From contig CAWIOS010000015.1 of NCBI GenBank assembly GCA_963837815.1, forward strand, positions 1-64,000: a stretch of 64,000 nucleotides of DNA, given 5' to 3'. The position numbers and the translations under genes are program-made. Positions 8,081-16,140 of the stretch are shown here, in pieces (within the stretch, counting starts at the first letter, position 1; each line of letters begins with the position of its first letter). The notes under the pieces are model-generated. The model saw only the letters and a program-made list of their open reading frames with translations, was not told the DNA's origin and did no database searches. This DNA is from Fen-1273 sp963837815. Lineage in GTDB: Bacteria > Bacteroidota > Ignavibacteria > UBA10030 > UBA6906.

Positions 8081-9569
8081 CGGCGCCGAATACTTTCACG
8101 ATCTTCTTCGTCACGACGGGGAGTTTCTGAAGCGTTTCATCAGGCGGCGTCCCGGGAGGGGAGGTGTTCGCATTCTGTTCGCGCGGCCATTCCGCTTCCA
8201 TCTCTCCGTGTCCCAGAAGCGGCGTTCTTTCTCCCTGCACGGCGGGCGCGATCGGGATTCCCGGGGCCCGCTCTTCTTCACGCTCTTCACCGGGTACGTA
8301 CAGCTCCTGGAGCCGGCGGAAGTCGCGGAGGATCTCGCTTGCGTCTGCGCGGACCGGTTCGCCGTTCCGGATCCTGAAGACGCCGTGCACCATAACGTCG
8401 GAAATCATGCCTGTGTCGCAGTAGTCCGTGACGATCCGGGCAAGCTCCTCCGCCCCGGGAGAGGATCCGAGCGCAGGGAGACGGATGTCGTTGAGCGGGA
8501 TCATCACGAGATCGGCGTGCTTCCCCACTTCCAGCGACCCCGTGTGAGCGGCAATGCCGAGTGCGTGCGCGCCGTTGATCGTGGCCATCCGGATGAGTTC
8601 GAGGGGTGAGTACGCCGGAGTCCCCGGAACGTACTTCCGGATATTCCGGAGCACCCTGATTTCACCAAGCAGGTCGGTCTCCCCCCAGTCGGTCCCCAGA
8701 CAGATCCTGACATCGCGAGAGGCGAGCGCGCGGAGAAGAGGATACCCATTCTGCTTTGCCACGGTCGAGCGGACGCAGAGCGTGAGTGTGTTTCCCCCCT
8801 CGCGGATGATATCGAGGTCGTTCTCCGGGAGATGATTGCAGTGAATGAGATGCGAAGAGGGGACGAGAACGCCGGAGTCTTTGAGTATCTTCAGGGGGCT
8901 CTTCTTGAACCGGGTCCGGAGAGATTCTACATCGGCGCGCGCCTCACCAATGTGCACGGCAAGGGGGAACTGCGACGCGGCGGAGGCCCGCAGGAAGTTC
9001 TCAAGGCTGTACGTTGTATAGCCGTCTTCCGGCCCGAGCGCAATGGAAAACTGCCGTTCGCCGGAAGGCGAGGAACGGACCGACTCTATCTGTTCCCACG
9101 TCTGGAGTGCGACGATGGACCGTACACCGGCGGCGGCCATCCGGTCCATGGCCGCTTCGAGGACCGCCGGAATGTACGGGGCGGGATACCCGGCGACAGA
9201 GGTCGTCCCGCTCCGCAGGTGAAGGAACCCCGCAATGCCGTGCAGGGCGGCGACGTCCGGCAGCGAGGACGAATCCAGAAGACGTGCACGGGCGACCCCG
9301 AGATGGGAGAGAGTTCCCCAGAGGGCGTACGGGGTCCTCCGCGTGATGTGCCTGAGGAGTACGCTTTCCGCGTGATGATGGGCGTTGACGAACCCGGGAA
9401 GGACGATCCGCTCGTGCGCATCCACGACCGCCGCCCCCGGGTAGAGGGAGGTAAGCGTCCCGGCCGCGGGGTTGATGTCCACAATCCGGCCGTCGCGGAT
9501 AAGGAGACTGTACCGACCGCACCTGTTTGCAGGATCGCACGTCAGGAGGACGCCGTCGGCGATGATCAG
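8070..9569 (-). CDS. Amidohydrolase-family metal-dependent hydrolase, likely CTG start
   Basis: About 499 residues of the amidohydrolase superfamily (cytosine deaminase/TRZ-ATZ/SsnA type). Metal ligands are visible: HHH in NAHHHA near residue 65, His in PLAVHIGE, His in HLIHCNH and Asp in CLGTDWGETD. A Pro/Glu-rich tail of about 70 residues follows the barrel. The first beta strands (IIADGVLLT and LLIRDGRIVDI) lie upstream of the first GTG (9482), and no ATG, GTG or TTG exists in frame before the upstream stop. The best start is CTG at 9567-9569, overlapping the cysS stop as CTGA. A shorter product from the GTG would lose the small N-terminal beta domain. Its substrate is unknown. Confidence 0.82.
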   Translation of the reverse strand: MIIADGVLLTCDPANRCGRYSLLIRDGRIVDINPAAGTLTSLYPGAAVVDAHERIVLPGFVNAHHHAESVLLRHITRRTPYALWGTLSHLGVARARLLDSSSLPDVAALHGIAGFLHLRSGTTSVAGYPAPYIPAVLEAAMDRMAAAGVRSIVALQTWEQIESVRSSPSGERQFSIALGPEDGYTTYSLENFLRASAASQFPLAVHIGEARADVESLRTRFKKSPLKILKDSGVLVPSSHLIHCNHLPENDLDIIREGGNTLTLCVRSTVAKQNGYPLLRALASRDVRICLGTDWGETDLLGEIRVLRNIRKYVPGTPAYSPLELIRMATINGAHALGIAAHTGSLEVGKHADLVMIPLNDIRLPALGSSPGAEELARIVTDYCDTGMISDVMVHGVFRIRNGEPVRADASEILRDFRRLQELYVPGEEREEERAPGIPIAPAVQGERTPLLGHGEMEAEWPREQNANTSPPGTPPDETLQKLPVVTKKIVKVFGADDV

Positions 9570-11017
9570 GAAACTTTTTTCCAGATTGTCCCCGTTTTCT
9601 TGTCTTCCAGCCCGATCCCGATTCCCGCAAGACCGTCACGGATCTTGTCGGAAAGCGCCCAGAGTTTCTGTGCCCGGATGTCGCTCCGTATCGCAATGAG
9701 CAGCTCGACGAGGGGACCCACAAGCGTCCCCGATCGTCCCGCGCCGCGGCTCTCCCCCATCGTCATCCCGAGAACGCTCCCCGCATGAATCCCGTACCAG
9801 CGCTCAACGGTTTCGAGAGATGCCCGCGTGAAGTTCTTCTCCCGGGCGAACGCCTGGTTCAGCTCGCGGGCCAGATCGAAAAGGACCGCTATTGCCTGCG
9901 GCGTGTTGAAATCATCGTCCATCGCTTCCCGGAACTCCGCGGTCCGGCGCGCGAGATCGATTCCCGGGTCTTCTCCCGCGGCGCTTGAGGTTTCGATCCT
10001 CTCGCGGAGGTTGCGGAGCGCATTGGCGAGCTTTTCATACCCCGCACGCGCGCCGTCGACGGCTTCGTCGCTGAAATCCAGCGTGCTCCGGTAATGGCTC
10101 TGGAGGATGAAGAAACGGACGACCTGCGGTTCCCATTTCGCGAACGCGTCCTTCAGCGTCAGGAAATTGCCGAGCGACTTCCCCATTTTCTTCCCGTCCA
10201 CCGTCACCATGTTGTTGTGAAGCCAGTAGCGGACGAACTTCTTCCCTGTGGCCCCCTCGCTCTGCGCGATTTCGCATTCATGGTGGGGAAACTGGTTCTC
10301 GAGCCCTCCCCCGTGTATATCGAATCCCTCGCCGAGATACTTCATTGACATCGCGGAGCATTCGATGTGCCATCCGGGAAACCCCTCGCCCCACGGGCTC
10401 GGCCAGTGCATGATATGCCCCGGCCCCGCTTTTTTCCAGAGCGCAAAGTCCGCGGGGTGTTTCTTCTCTTCCTTGATTTCGACTCTGGCACCCGCGTTGA
10501 GGTCCTCAACTGTGCGCCCGGAGAGCTTTCCGTAGTCCGGAAATGCAGAAACGTCAAAATAGACGGAGCCGTTCGCGACGTACGCCATCCCGTTTGCGAG
10601 GAGATCCTGCACGATCGCGATCTGTTCGGTGATATGCCCCGAGGCGCGGGGGGCGATATCCGGGCGCAGAACGTTCAGCGCATCCATGTCCTCGTAGTAG
10701 CTCCGCGTGTACGTCTCGGCGAGCTGCATCGGGTGTATTCTGTCGATGAGCGCCTGCTTTGCGAGCTTGTCCTCTCCCTGGTCGGCGTCGTCGGTCAGGT
10801 GCCCGACGTCCGTGATGTTCTGCACGTACAGCACCGCGTACCCGAGAAACCGGAGGTGCCGGACGATGACGTCGAACGAGACATAACTCTTGGCGTGGCC
10901 GAGATGCGAGTGACCGTAGACCGTCGGGCCGCAGACGTATATGCCGACGCGCCCTTCATGTTGCGGCGTGAACGGTTCCTTGCGGCGGTGGAGCGTGTTA
11001 TAAACCTGGAGTGCCAT
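9566..11017 (-). CDS. cysS: Cysteinyl-tRNA synthetase
   Basis: This class I synthetase charges tRNA-Cys with cysteine in the cytoplasm. At 483 residues it has full family length. The HIGH-type motif is HSHLGHA at 36-42 and the KMSKS loop is KKMGKS at 276-281. Zinc ligands that select cysteine are present as Cys29, Cys220 and the His-rich FPHHECE at 244-249. It sits between recN (32-base gap) and the amidohydrolase (four-base overlap) in one minus-strand operon. Confidence 0.97.
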   Translation of the reverse strand: MALQVYNTLHRRKEPFTPQHEGRVGIYVCGPTVYGHSHLGHAKSYVSFDVIVRHLRFLGYAVLYVQNITDVGHLTDDADQGEDKLAKQALIDRIHPMQLAETYTRSYYEDMDALNVLRPDIAPRASGHITEQIAIVQDLLANGMAYVANGSVYFDVSAFPDYGKLSGRTVEDLNAGARVEIKEEKKHPADFALWKKAGPGHIMHWPSPWGEGFPGWHIECSAMSMKYLGEGFDIHGGGLENQFPHHECEIAQSEGATGKKFVRYWLHNNMVTVDGKKMGKSLGNFLTLKDAFAKWEPQVVRFFILQSHYRSTLDFSDEAVDGARAGYEKLANALRNLRERIETSSAAGEDPGIDLARRTAEFREAMDDDFNTPQAIAVLFDLARELNQAFAREKNFTRASLETVERWYGIHAGSVLGMTMGESRGAGRSGTLVGPLVELLIAIRSDIRAQKLWALSDKIRDGLAGIGIGLEDKKTGTIWKKVS

Positions 11018-11049
11018 TGTGGGTGCCTGTGGGGGTGAGATTCAGGTGA

Positions 11050-12771
11050 TCACAAGGCCCGCGTGAGGCCCATCAGCTCACGTGCGCCGACAAGTCCCGC
11101 GTCCGTCACTTCCGCCCCGCTCAGAAGCCGGGCGACCTCGCGCACCTGCTCGTCGAGTGAAAGCCGGCGCATCCCCGTCGTGGTCCGGGCGCCCCGTTCC
11201 TTTTTTTCGACGGCGAAATGGGCGTCCGCCAGTCCGGCAATCTGCGGGAGGTGCGTGATGGCGATGACCTGGTGAAAATTCGAGAGGTTCTTCAGGCTCC
11301 TGCCTACCGCCTGGGCCACGCGCCCGCTGACGCCGACGTCGATCTCGTCGAATATCAGGACGGGGAGCCTGTCCGATTTTGCGAGTATGCTCTTGAGCGC
11401 AAGCATGATGCGAGAGACTTCTCCGCCGGAGGCGACCCTGACGAGAGGCTTTTCTTCCTCTCCCAGGTTCGTGGAAATGTAGAACTCGACGTCGTCGTAT
11501 CCGCGCCCGTTGAGGCGGACCTTCTTGCGTCCCACACCGACGACATCAGGGTCATCCTCACCGTCGGAAAGCTCCGTCTGGACGATCCGCGTCGTGAACC
11601 GGGCGTGATTGACGCCGAGCTTTCCGAGCTCTTCGACAACGGCGCCGTCCACCTTCTTTGCGACCTCGTGGCGCTTGGCGGAGAGGCGCCCCGCGATCGT
11701 GCCGCACCTGGCGCGGGCCGCGTCGAGCTCCCCGGTGAGCCGCCCGATCACCTCGTTGAAATTCTCCGCAAGGAGCACTTCCTGCCCGATCTTCTCTCTG
11801 TGCGCGATTGTGCTTTCGACGGACCCGCCGTACTTCCGCTTCAGGAGCGCGAGTTTCCCCAGCCTGTCCCGGAGTGCTTCGAGGCGTTCCGGGTTGAACT
11901 CCACCCGGGCGTTGTATCCCTGTATGAACTTGGCGAGCTCGCTCACGACGGCCTCCGCCGAAGCGCATTCCTTCGCCGCCTCCGCAAACTGTGCGTCGAT
12001 CCCGGCAATGTCCTGAAGCTGGTTCCGGACGATGACAAGGAGGTCGTGCACGGACTGCTCGCCGTCGTAGAGCATGCCGTACAGGTTTCCGGTTATCGCG
12101 AAGAGCTTTTCAGCGTTTTCCAGGATCTTCAGCTCCCGCTCCAGATCTTCCTCCTCCCCCGCGCGGGGAGCGACCCCGTCGATTTCGGCGATCTGGAATT
12201 CATAGAACTCCTTCCTCTCCGCGAGCTGGCGCTCCCTGCGGCCCAGGTCCTCCAGCTCCCCGGCCGTCTCCCGGAGAATCTTCCGCGCCTCCTGGAACTC
12301 CGCGACAATCCCCCCGAGGCCGCCGAAGTCGTCGAGCATGCCGATGTGGGTCTCGACCCTGAGCAGGGATTGGTGCTCGTGCTGGCCGTGGAGGTCCACG
12401 AGAAGCTCTCCCACCTGTTTCTGGAACGCGAGCGTCGCGGGGCTGTCGGCAATGAAGCACCGGCTTTGCCCTTTGGATGACACCTCGCGCCGGACGATAA
12501 GTTCGTCGGCAGGAGCGATCCCCCCCTCTTCAAGGACTTGCTGCAGCCTTTTGTTCCCCGCAATGTGAAATGTCCCTTCGACGACAGCACGGTCAGCCCC
12601 CTTCCGCACGATGTCGGCGCTTGTCCGCTCACCGAGGATGAGCCCCAGGGCGTCGATGATAATCGATTTCCCGGACCCGGTTTCTCCCGTGATGATGACA
12701 AGTCCGCTGGAGAACTCGACGGTGAGCTCCTCGATGAGTGCGTAATTCCGTATGTCCAGACTCTTCAGCAT
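11050..12771 (-). CDS. recN: DNA repair ATPase RecN
   Basis: RecN is an SMC-like ATPase used in double-strand-break repair. This 573-residue copy has Walker A ITGETGSGKS near residues 28-37, long coiled-coil arms in the middle (Glu/Arg/Leu-rich, about 150-370), the ABC signature VASGGEVSRIMLALK and Walker B VLIFDEIDVGVSG near the C-terminus. The ATG at 12771 is only six bases after a good -10 box, so the mRNA should be leaderless. The order recN, cysS, amidohydrolase, YjbH-like is an operon. Confidence 0.96.
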   Translation of the reverse strand: MLKSLDIRNYALIEELTVEFSSGLVIITGETGSGKSIIIDALGLILGERTSADIVRKGADRAVVEGTFHIAGNKRLQQVLEEGGIAPADELIVRREVSSKGQSRCFIADSPATLAFQKQVGELLVDLHGQHEHQSLLRVETHIGMLDDFGGLGGIVAEFQEARKILRETAGELEDLGRRERQLAERKEFYEFQIAEIDGVAPRAGEEEDLERELKILENAEKLFAITGNLYGMLYDGEQSVHDLLVIVRNQLQDIAGIDAQFAEAAKECASAEAVVSELAKFIQGYNARVEFNPERLEALRDRLGKLALLKRKYGGSVESTIAHREKIGQEVLLAENFNEVIGRLTGELDAARARCGTIAGRLSAKRHEVAKKVDGAVVEELGKLGVNHARFTTRIVQTELSDGEDDPDVVGVGRKKVRLNGRGYDDVEFYISTNLGEEEKPLVRVASGGEVSRIMLALKSILAKSDRLPVLIFDEIDVGVSGRVAQAVGRSLKNLSNFHQVIAITHLPQIAGLADAHFAVEKKERGARTTTGMRRLSLDEQVREVARLLSGAEVTDAGLVGARELMGLTRAL

Positions 12772-12777
12772 GAAATC

Positions 12778-12806
12778 AATCTAGACATCTTTTGGATGTT
12801 TTTCAA
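12778..12806 (-). promoter_or_regulatory. recN promoter, leaderless, with palindrome in the spacer
   Basis: Minus strand TTGAAA (12801-12806), 17 bases, TAGATT (12778-12783), six bases, ATG of recN. The spacer holds an inverted repeat (ACATC / GATGT at 12785-12799), a possible repressor site such as an SOS-type operator. The -35 overlaps the stop codon of the upstream mqnA-like gene. Confidence 0.65.
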
Positions 12807-13582
12807 TTTGCGCCCGGCAGCGGCGGGCCCGGCTCCCCGGTGTTTTCCTCTCCGAAGAATCGGAGATCGGGGACGTCGGGGAGGATGCCGTGATAATACG
12901 CGTAACGGAGAAATTCCCGGATTCCTTCCTGGACGGTGTCGGGAAAATCGTATGAGAAGAGTCCTCCGGCCGGGGCAGCGGGCCGGTCGACACGGCCGCC
13001 CAGTCCGCCGAGGACCCTCCATTCCTCCTCCGTCAGCCCCTGCTCACGGCTGCACCAGAACCCGTGGACGTACGGAAGATCGGTGGCGGCGATCCACTCC
13101 TCCACGAGGTCCAGGGCTTCGGGGCGTTCGACGACGCTCACGAGTGCCGCGTCCCCCGCCAGCAGCGCCGCATCCGCACGTTCAAGCATGGCCTCCAGGC
13201 TCCCGGCCACGAGCATGATACGGGGCTCGATGTCGAACCGTTCGGCAAGGAGTATCTTGGCGAGTATGATGTCGGACGCGGACGCGGGCTGCACAGCAAG
13301 TGTTCTGACGGCCCTTATCCCCTCGCGGAAGTGGATGACGATGGAGTCGTTTCCCTCCTCTGACGACACGGCCGAGCCGGGGACGATACGATACTCCGAC
13401 GCGTTCCTGGCATAGTCGATGGGGGAGAGAAGTGCGCCGCTCAGCGTACGCCGTTCCAGACGCTGCGCGAGTGAAGCGGGAGCGCCGAGGACAACGTCGA
13501 ACCTCTCCGCGGGGCGGAGTGCATCCCTGAAGGGGCGGCAGGTAACGTCGTCCGGGAGACCGATCAGTTTTCGGGAAATCAT
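12803..13582 (-). CDS. mqnA: MqnA-family protein (chorismate dehydratase, futalosine pathway)
   Basis: A 259-residue protein with the two-lobed solute-binding fold of the MqnA/MqnD family. MqnA removes water from chorismate as the first step of menaquinone synthesis by the futalosine route. Supporting stretches are ALLSPIDYARNASEYRIVPG, LAVQPASASDIILAKILL and ADAALLAGDAAL, the last being typical of the family. I chose the ATG at 13582 because a TATATT box ends six bases upstream and the longer frame runs through a terminator. Assignment to MqnA rather than another family member is by general resemblance, and no other mqn gene is in the window. Confidence 0.65.
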   Translation of the reverse strand: MISRKLIGLPDDVTCRPFRDALRPAERFDVVLGAPASLAQRLERRTLSGALLSPIDYARNASEYRIVPGSAVSSEEGNDSIVIHFREGIRAVRTLAVQPASASDIILAKILLAERFDIEPRIMLVAGSLEAMLERADAALLAGDAALVSVVERPEALDLVEEWIAATDLPYVHGFWCSREQGLTEEEWRVLGGLGGRVDRPAAPAGGLFSYDFPDTVQEGIREFLRYAYYHGILPDVPDLRFFGEENTGEPGPPLPGAN

Positions 13583-13588
13583 GGCGGG

Positions 13589-13617
13589 AATATAACAAAT
13601 CCCCTTCTCCGAAAGAA
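13589..13617 (-). promoter_or_regulatory. Promoter of the mqnA-like gene, leaderless
   Basis: Minus strand TTCTTT (13612-13617), 17 bases, TATATT (13589-13594), then six bases to the ATG at 13582. The -35 lies in the loop of the terminator that ends the ffh-rplS operon. Confidence 0.55.
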
Positions 13618-13626
13618 GAGAAGGGG
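13601..13626 (-). terminator. Terminator of the ffh-rplS operon
   Basis: Nine-base stem CCCCTTCTC (13601-13609) and GAGAAGGGG (13618-13626) with an eight-base loop, followed on the minus strand by ATTTGTTATATT. It lies 50 bases past the rplS stop. Confidence 0.7.
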
Positions 13627-13676
13627 GGCCGATCATGACCGGCGGGGTGTTCTTCCTGTGGCGGTGCGAAACCCCG

Positions 13677-14018
13677 TCACGCGTTAGTTTTCTGCCTGAT
13701 GGCTTTGCTCGCAAGATCGCGCAGGTAATAGAGCTTCGCGCGGCGGACCGCTCCCTCTTTTACCTTTTCGATCTTCGCGATCCGGGGGGAGTGAAGCGGG
13801 AATATGCGCTCCACACCAACACCGTCGGAGACCTTGCGGACTGTGAACGTGGCGTTCATGCCGGATCCGTGGCGGCCTATGACAACACCCTGGAACTGCT
13901 GAATCCGTTCCTTGTCCCCTTCAACGACCCGGACGTGAACGTTGACGGTGTCCCCGGGGGAAAAAGGGGGGATGCCGGTCTTCATCTGGGTCGCCTCGAC
14001 GAGCTTCAGTTTCTCCAT
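13677..14018 (-). CDS. rplS: Ribosomal protein L19 (bL19)
   Basis: A 113-residue 50S subunit protein located near the interface with the small subunit. Sequence runs MEKLKLVEATQMKTGIPPF, then GDTVNVHVRVVEG, RIQQFQGVVIGRHG, VERIFPLHSPRI and RRAKLYYLRD, all L19 landmarks. The ATG at 14018 follows GGAGAATGGT, a clear ribosome binding site. It is the last gene of the ffh-rpsP-khpA-rimM-trmD-rplS operon and is followed by a terminator. Confidence 0.97.
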   Translation of the reverse strand: MEKLKLVEATQMKTGIPPFSPGDTVNVHVRVVEGDKERIQQFQGVVIGRHGSGMNATFTVRKVSDGVGVERIFPLHSPRIAKIEKVKEGAVRRAKLYYLRDLASKAIRQKTNA

Positions 14019-14041
14019 ACCATTCTCCAGTACGCTGACGT

Positions 14042-14722
14042 TTATGATTGTTCCATCAAATCTGTGCGCCGCTCCTCGGTGCGGCTGCGGCGCTGCGCCA
14101 TGCGCCACGCTGCGATCTCCTCGTGGTTCCCCGAGAGAAGGACTTCGGGAACGCGCATCCCCCGAAATTCCGGCGGCCGCGTGAAGGAGGGCGCGTCAAG
14201 AAGCCCGTCCTGAAACGAATCCGTGAGCATCGATTCCCCGTCGTGAAGAACCCCGGGGATCAGGCGAACGATTGCGTCGATAAGAACGAGCGCCGGGAGC
14301 TCTCCCCCGGTGAGGACGTAATCACCGATTGATATCTCTTTCGTGACGAGCTTCTGACGGATCCGCTCGTCGATCCCCTTGTAGTGCCCGCACAGGAGGA
14401 TGAGGGAGTCCTTCATCGAGAGTCCGTTTGCCGACTGCTGCGAGAATCGCTCTCCGTCGGCGCTCAGGTAAATGATCTCGTCGTACCGGCGATCTTTCAT
14501 GAGGGTTTCGATGGCCGCAAAGACCGGCTCCGCCTTCAGGATCATTCCCGCGCCGCCTCCGTAGGGAGCGTCGTCGATCGTCCTGTGCCTGTCCGTCGCG
14601 TAGTCGCGGAGATCATGGACGATGATTTGGACGAGCCCCTTCTCCCGCGCCCTGCGGAGTATGCTCTCCTCCAGCGGGCCTGCAATGAGACCGGGAAACC
14701 CCGTCACGACGTCGATGCGCAT
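14042..14722 (-). CDS. trmD: tRNA (guanine37-N1)-methyltransferase TrmD
   Basis: TrmD methylates G37 next to the anticodon using S-adenosylmethionine and prevents frameshifting. The 226-residue protein has the SPOUT knot with DDAPYGGGAGMILK, LLCGHYKGIDERI and the loop SIGDYVLTGGELPALVLIDA, all diagnostic. The ATG at 14722 is preferred to the GTG two codons earlier because GGACGA lies six bases before it. It lies between rimM and rplS, the usual order. Confidence 0.97.
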   Translation of the reverse strand: MRIDVVTGFPGLIAGPLEESILRRAREKGLVQIIVHDLRDYATDRHRTIDDAPYGGGAGMILKAEPVFAAIETLMKDRRYDEIIYLSADGERFSQQSANGLSMKDSLILLCGHYKGIDERIRQKLVTKEISIGDYVLTGGELPALVLIDAIVRLIPGVLHDGESMLTDSFQDGLLDAPSFTRPPEFRGMRVPEVLLSGNHEEIAAWRMAQRRSRTEERRTDLMEQS

Positions 14723-14740
14723 TGTCACTCGTCCATCCCT

Positions 14741-15283
14741 TCATCCTTCCCCCCCGGGCGTCCCTGAGATCATCCCTTCGATGAGGCGAACCGTCATTGT
14801 TCGCGTTTCAAGGTCCACCGATCGCACGAACTCTTTCACGGCGGGGATGAGAATCTCTCCCCTTCTCCCCCGGATGACGTAGACGTCGCTTGCAGGATAT
14901 CGCAGGACGTCGGCAACCGTCCCGAGTTCGGTCCCGTCCTCCCCGCGCACCTCAAGCCCCAGAATATCGTGGACGAAATACTGTCCCCGGGAAAGCCTGG
15001 CCCGGTGCGCTTCATCGACGAAAAGAAGCTTCCCCCTGATCTTCTCGGCCGCGTTCCGGTCGTCAACCCCCTTCAGCTTCAATCGGACGCCGCGCGGAGA
15101 AACGTCGGCCTTCTCAACGGCGGCCTCTGAGGCGGAAACGTTGTCAGATCCGATCCAGAGGACCCGGAGTGTTCGGAACCTCGCCGGAAAGTCCGTCATG
15201 GGCTGAACGACGACCTCTCCCGCTATCCCTATTGCCTTTACTATTGTGCCGACCGCAAACAACTGGTCAGGGGTGGTACTCAC
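14741..15283 (-). CDS. rimM: 16S rRNA processing protein RimM
   Basis: RimM helps mature the 3' domain of 16S rRNA and binds S19 during 30S assembly. This 180-residue protein starts QLFAVGTIVKAIGIAGEVVV, the RimM N-terminal barrel, and continues to the PRC-barrel segment QYFVHDILGLEV and YVIRGRRGEILIPAVKEFV. The start is GTG, overlapping the stop of the KH protein by four bases (GTGA). Confidence 0.94.
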   Translation of the reverse strand: MSTTPDQLFAVGTIVKAIGIAGEVVVQPMTDFPARFRTLRVLWIGSDNVSASEAAVEKADVSPRGVRLKLKGVDDRNAAEKIRGKLLFVDEAHRARLSRGQYFVHDILGLEVRGEDGTELGTVADVLRYPASDVYVIRGRRGEILIPAVKEFVRSVDLETRTMTVRLIEGMISGTPGGEG

Positions 15284-15510
15284 TCAGCGATTTCCAATAT
15301 GACCCGTTTCCCCTCACGCGCGGCAACGGCTGCCAGGAGGATGCGCATTGCCTGCGCGGTTCTTCCTTTTCTTCCGATCACCTTTCCGACGTCCTGCTCG
15401 GCAACATGGAGCGTGAAAATGATCTTGTCCTCGCGTACCTGGTCGTCGAGGACCACCTGCTCCGGGTGATCCACGAGATGCCTTGCGATGAATTCAAGAT
15501 ACTCCTTCAT
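15280..15510 (-). CDS. khpA: Small KH-domain RNA-binding protein (KhpA/YlqC family)
   Basis: A 76-residue protein consisting of a single KH fold. The GxxG loop is VIGRKGRTAQAMR near residues 44-56. Homologues bind RNA, affect cell division or sRNA regulation, and nearly always lie between rpsP and rimM as here. A 120-base stretch without a gene separates it from rpsP, including a small CTGCCGTACGGCAG palindrome whose role is unknown. GGAGGTGC lies just before the ATG. Confidence 0.93.
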   Translation of the reverse strand: MKEYLEFIARHLVDHPEQVVLDDQVREDKIIFTLHVAEQDVGKVIGRKGRTAQAMRILLAAVAAREGKRVILEIAE

Positions 15511-15630
15511 TCTGCACCTCCTCCGCGAACGGTTGCCGCCGGCTGCCGTACGGCAGTCGCGCGGCGTTGTTCTGCTCTTCCCCTCGAATGAAAGGCCTGA
15601 GACCGGAAAAGAACGTCTGATGCGCCTGGT

Positions 15631-16098
15631 TTACGCCTGTGCGGGAGCGTCCCCGGAAGGAGCGGGGGCCGGCGCGGGAGCCGCAGGAACCGCCGCACCT
15701 TCCCCCTCCGTCTTCTTCACTTTCTTCCGCGCCGCATGCCTGCGCGCACGGCGTTCTTCGTCATGGCGACGCTTCTCGGCCTGCGCCATCTGGAATTTCT
15801 CGACCTCGGAGGCGATTTTCGCTTCGTCCGCACCCTGCTTTGTCATCGTCCACTTGACCCAGAGGCCGTTCCGCTGGAAGAGGCTCCGCACGGTATCCGT
15901 GGGGAGCGCACCGTTCTTCAGCCAATGGAAGACCCGGGGCTCGTTCGTCGTAATGATCATCGGGTCCTGCCGCGGCTCGTACCGGCCGATGACCTCGAGG
16001 AACTTTCCGTTCCGCGCCGCGCGGGAATCCGCCGCGACGATCTGGTACATCGGCATTTTTTTCTTTCCGATCCGGCGTAACCTTAGACGTACTGCCAC
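15631..16098 (-). CDS. rpsP: Ribosomal protein S16 (bS16) with long C-terminal tail
   Basis: S16 is a 30S assembly protein, usually 80-90 residues. Here residues 1-90 are a normal S16 (VRLRLRRIGKKKMPMYQIV, SRAARNGKFLEVIGRYEP, LPTDTVRSLF). They are followed by about 65 extra residues: a charged helix (EEVEKFQMAQAEKRR-like, RRARRHAARKK) and an Ala/Pro tail. Long S16 tails are known in the Bacteroidota side of the FCB group; the role is not established. A strong ribosome binding site, GAAGGAGAG, precedes the ATG. Confidence 0.95.
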   Translation of the reverse strand: MAVRLRLRRIGKKKMPMYQIVAADSRAARNGKFLEVIGRYEPRQDPMIITTNEPRVFHWLKNGALPTDTVRSLFQRNGLWVKWTMTKQGADEAKIASEVEKFQMAQAEKRRHDEERRARRHAARKKVKKTEGEGAAVPAAPAPAPAPSGDAPAQA

Positions 16099-16140
16099 TG
16101 ATTCTCTCCTTCTGTGGACATGTGTGAAATGGTTTCGCGA

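Noticed and set aside
15511..15630. Small gene in the 120-base gap between rpsP and khpA
   Set aside because: No frame with a ribosome site or conserved motif; only a short CTGCCGTACGGCAG palindrome.
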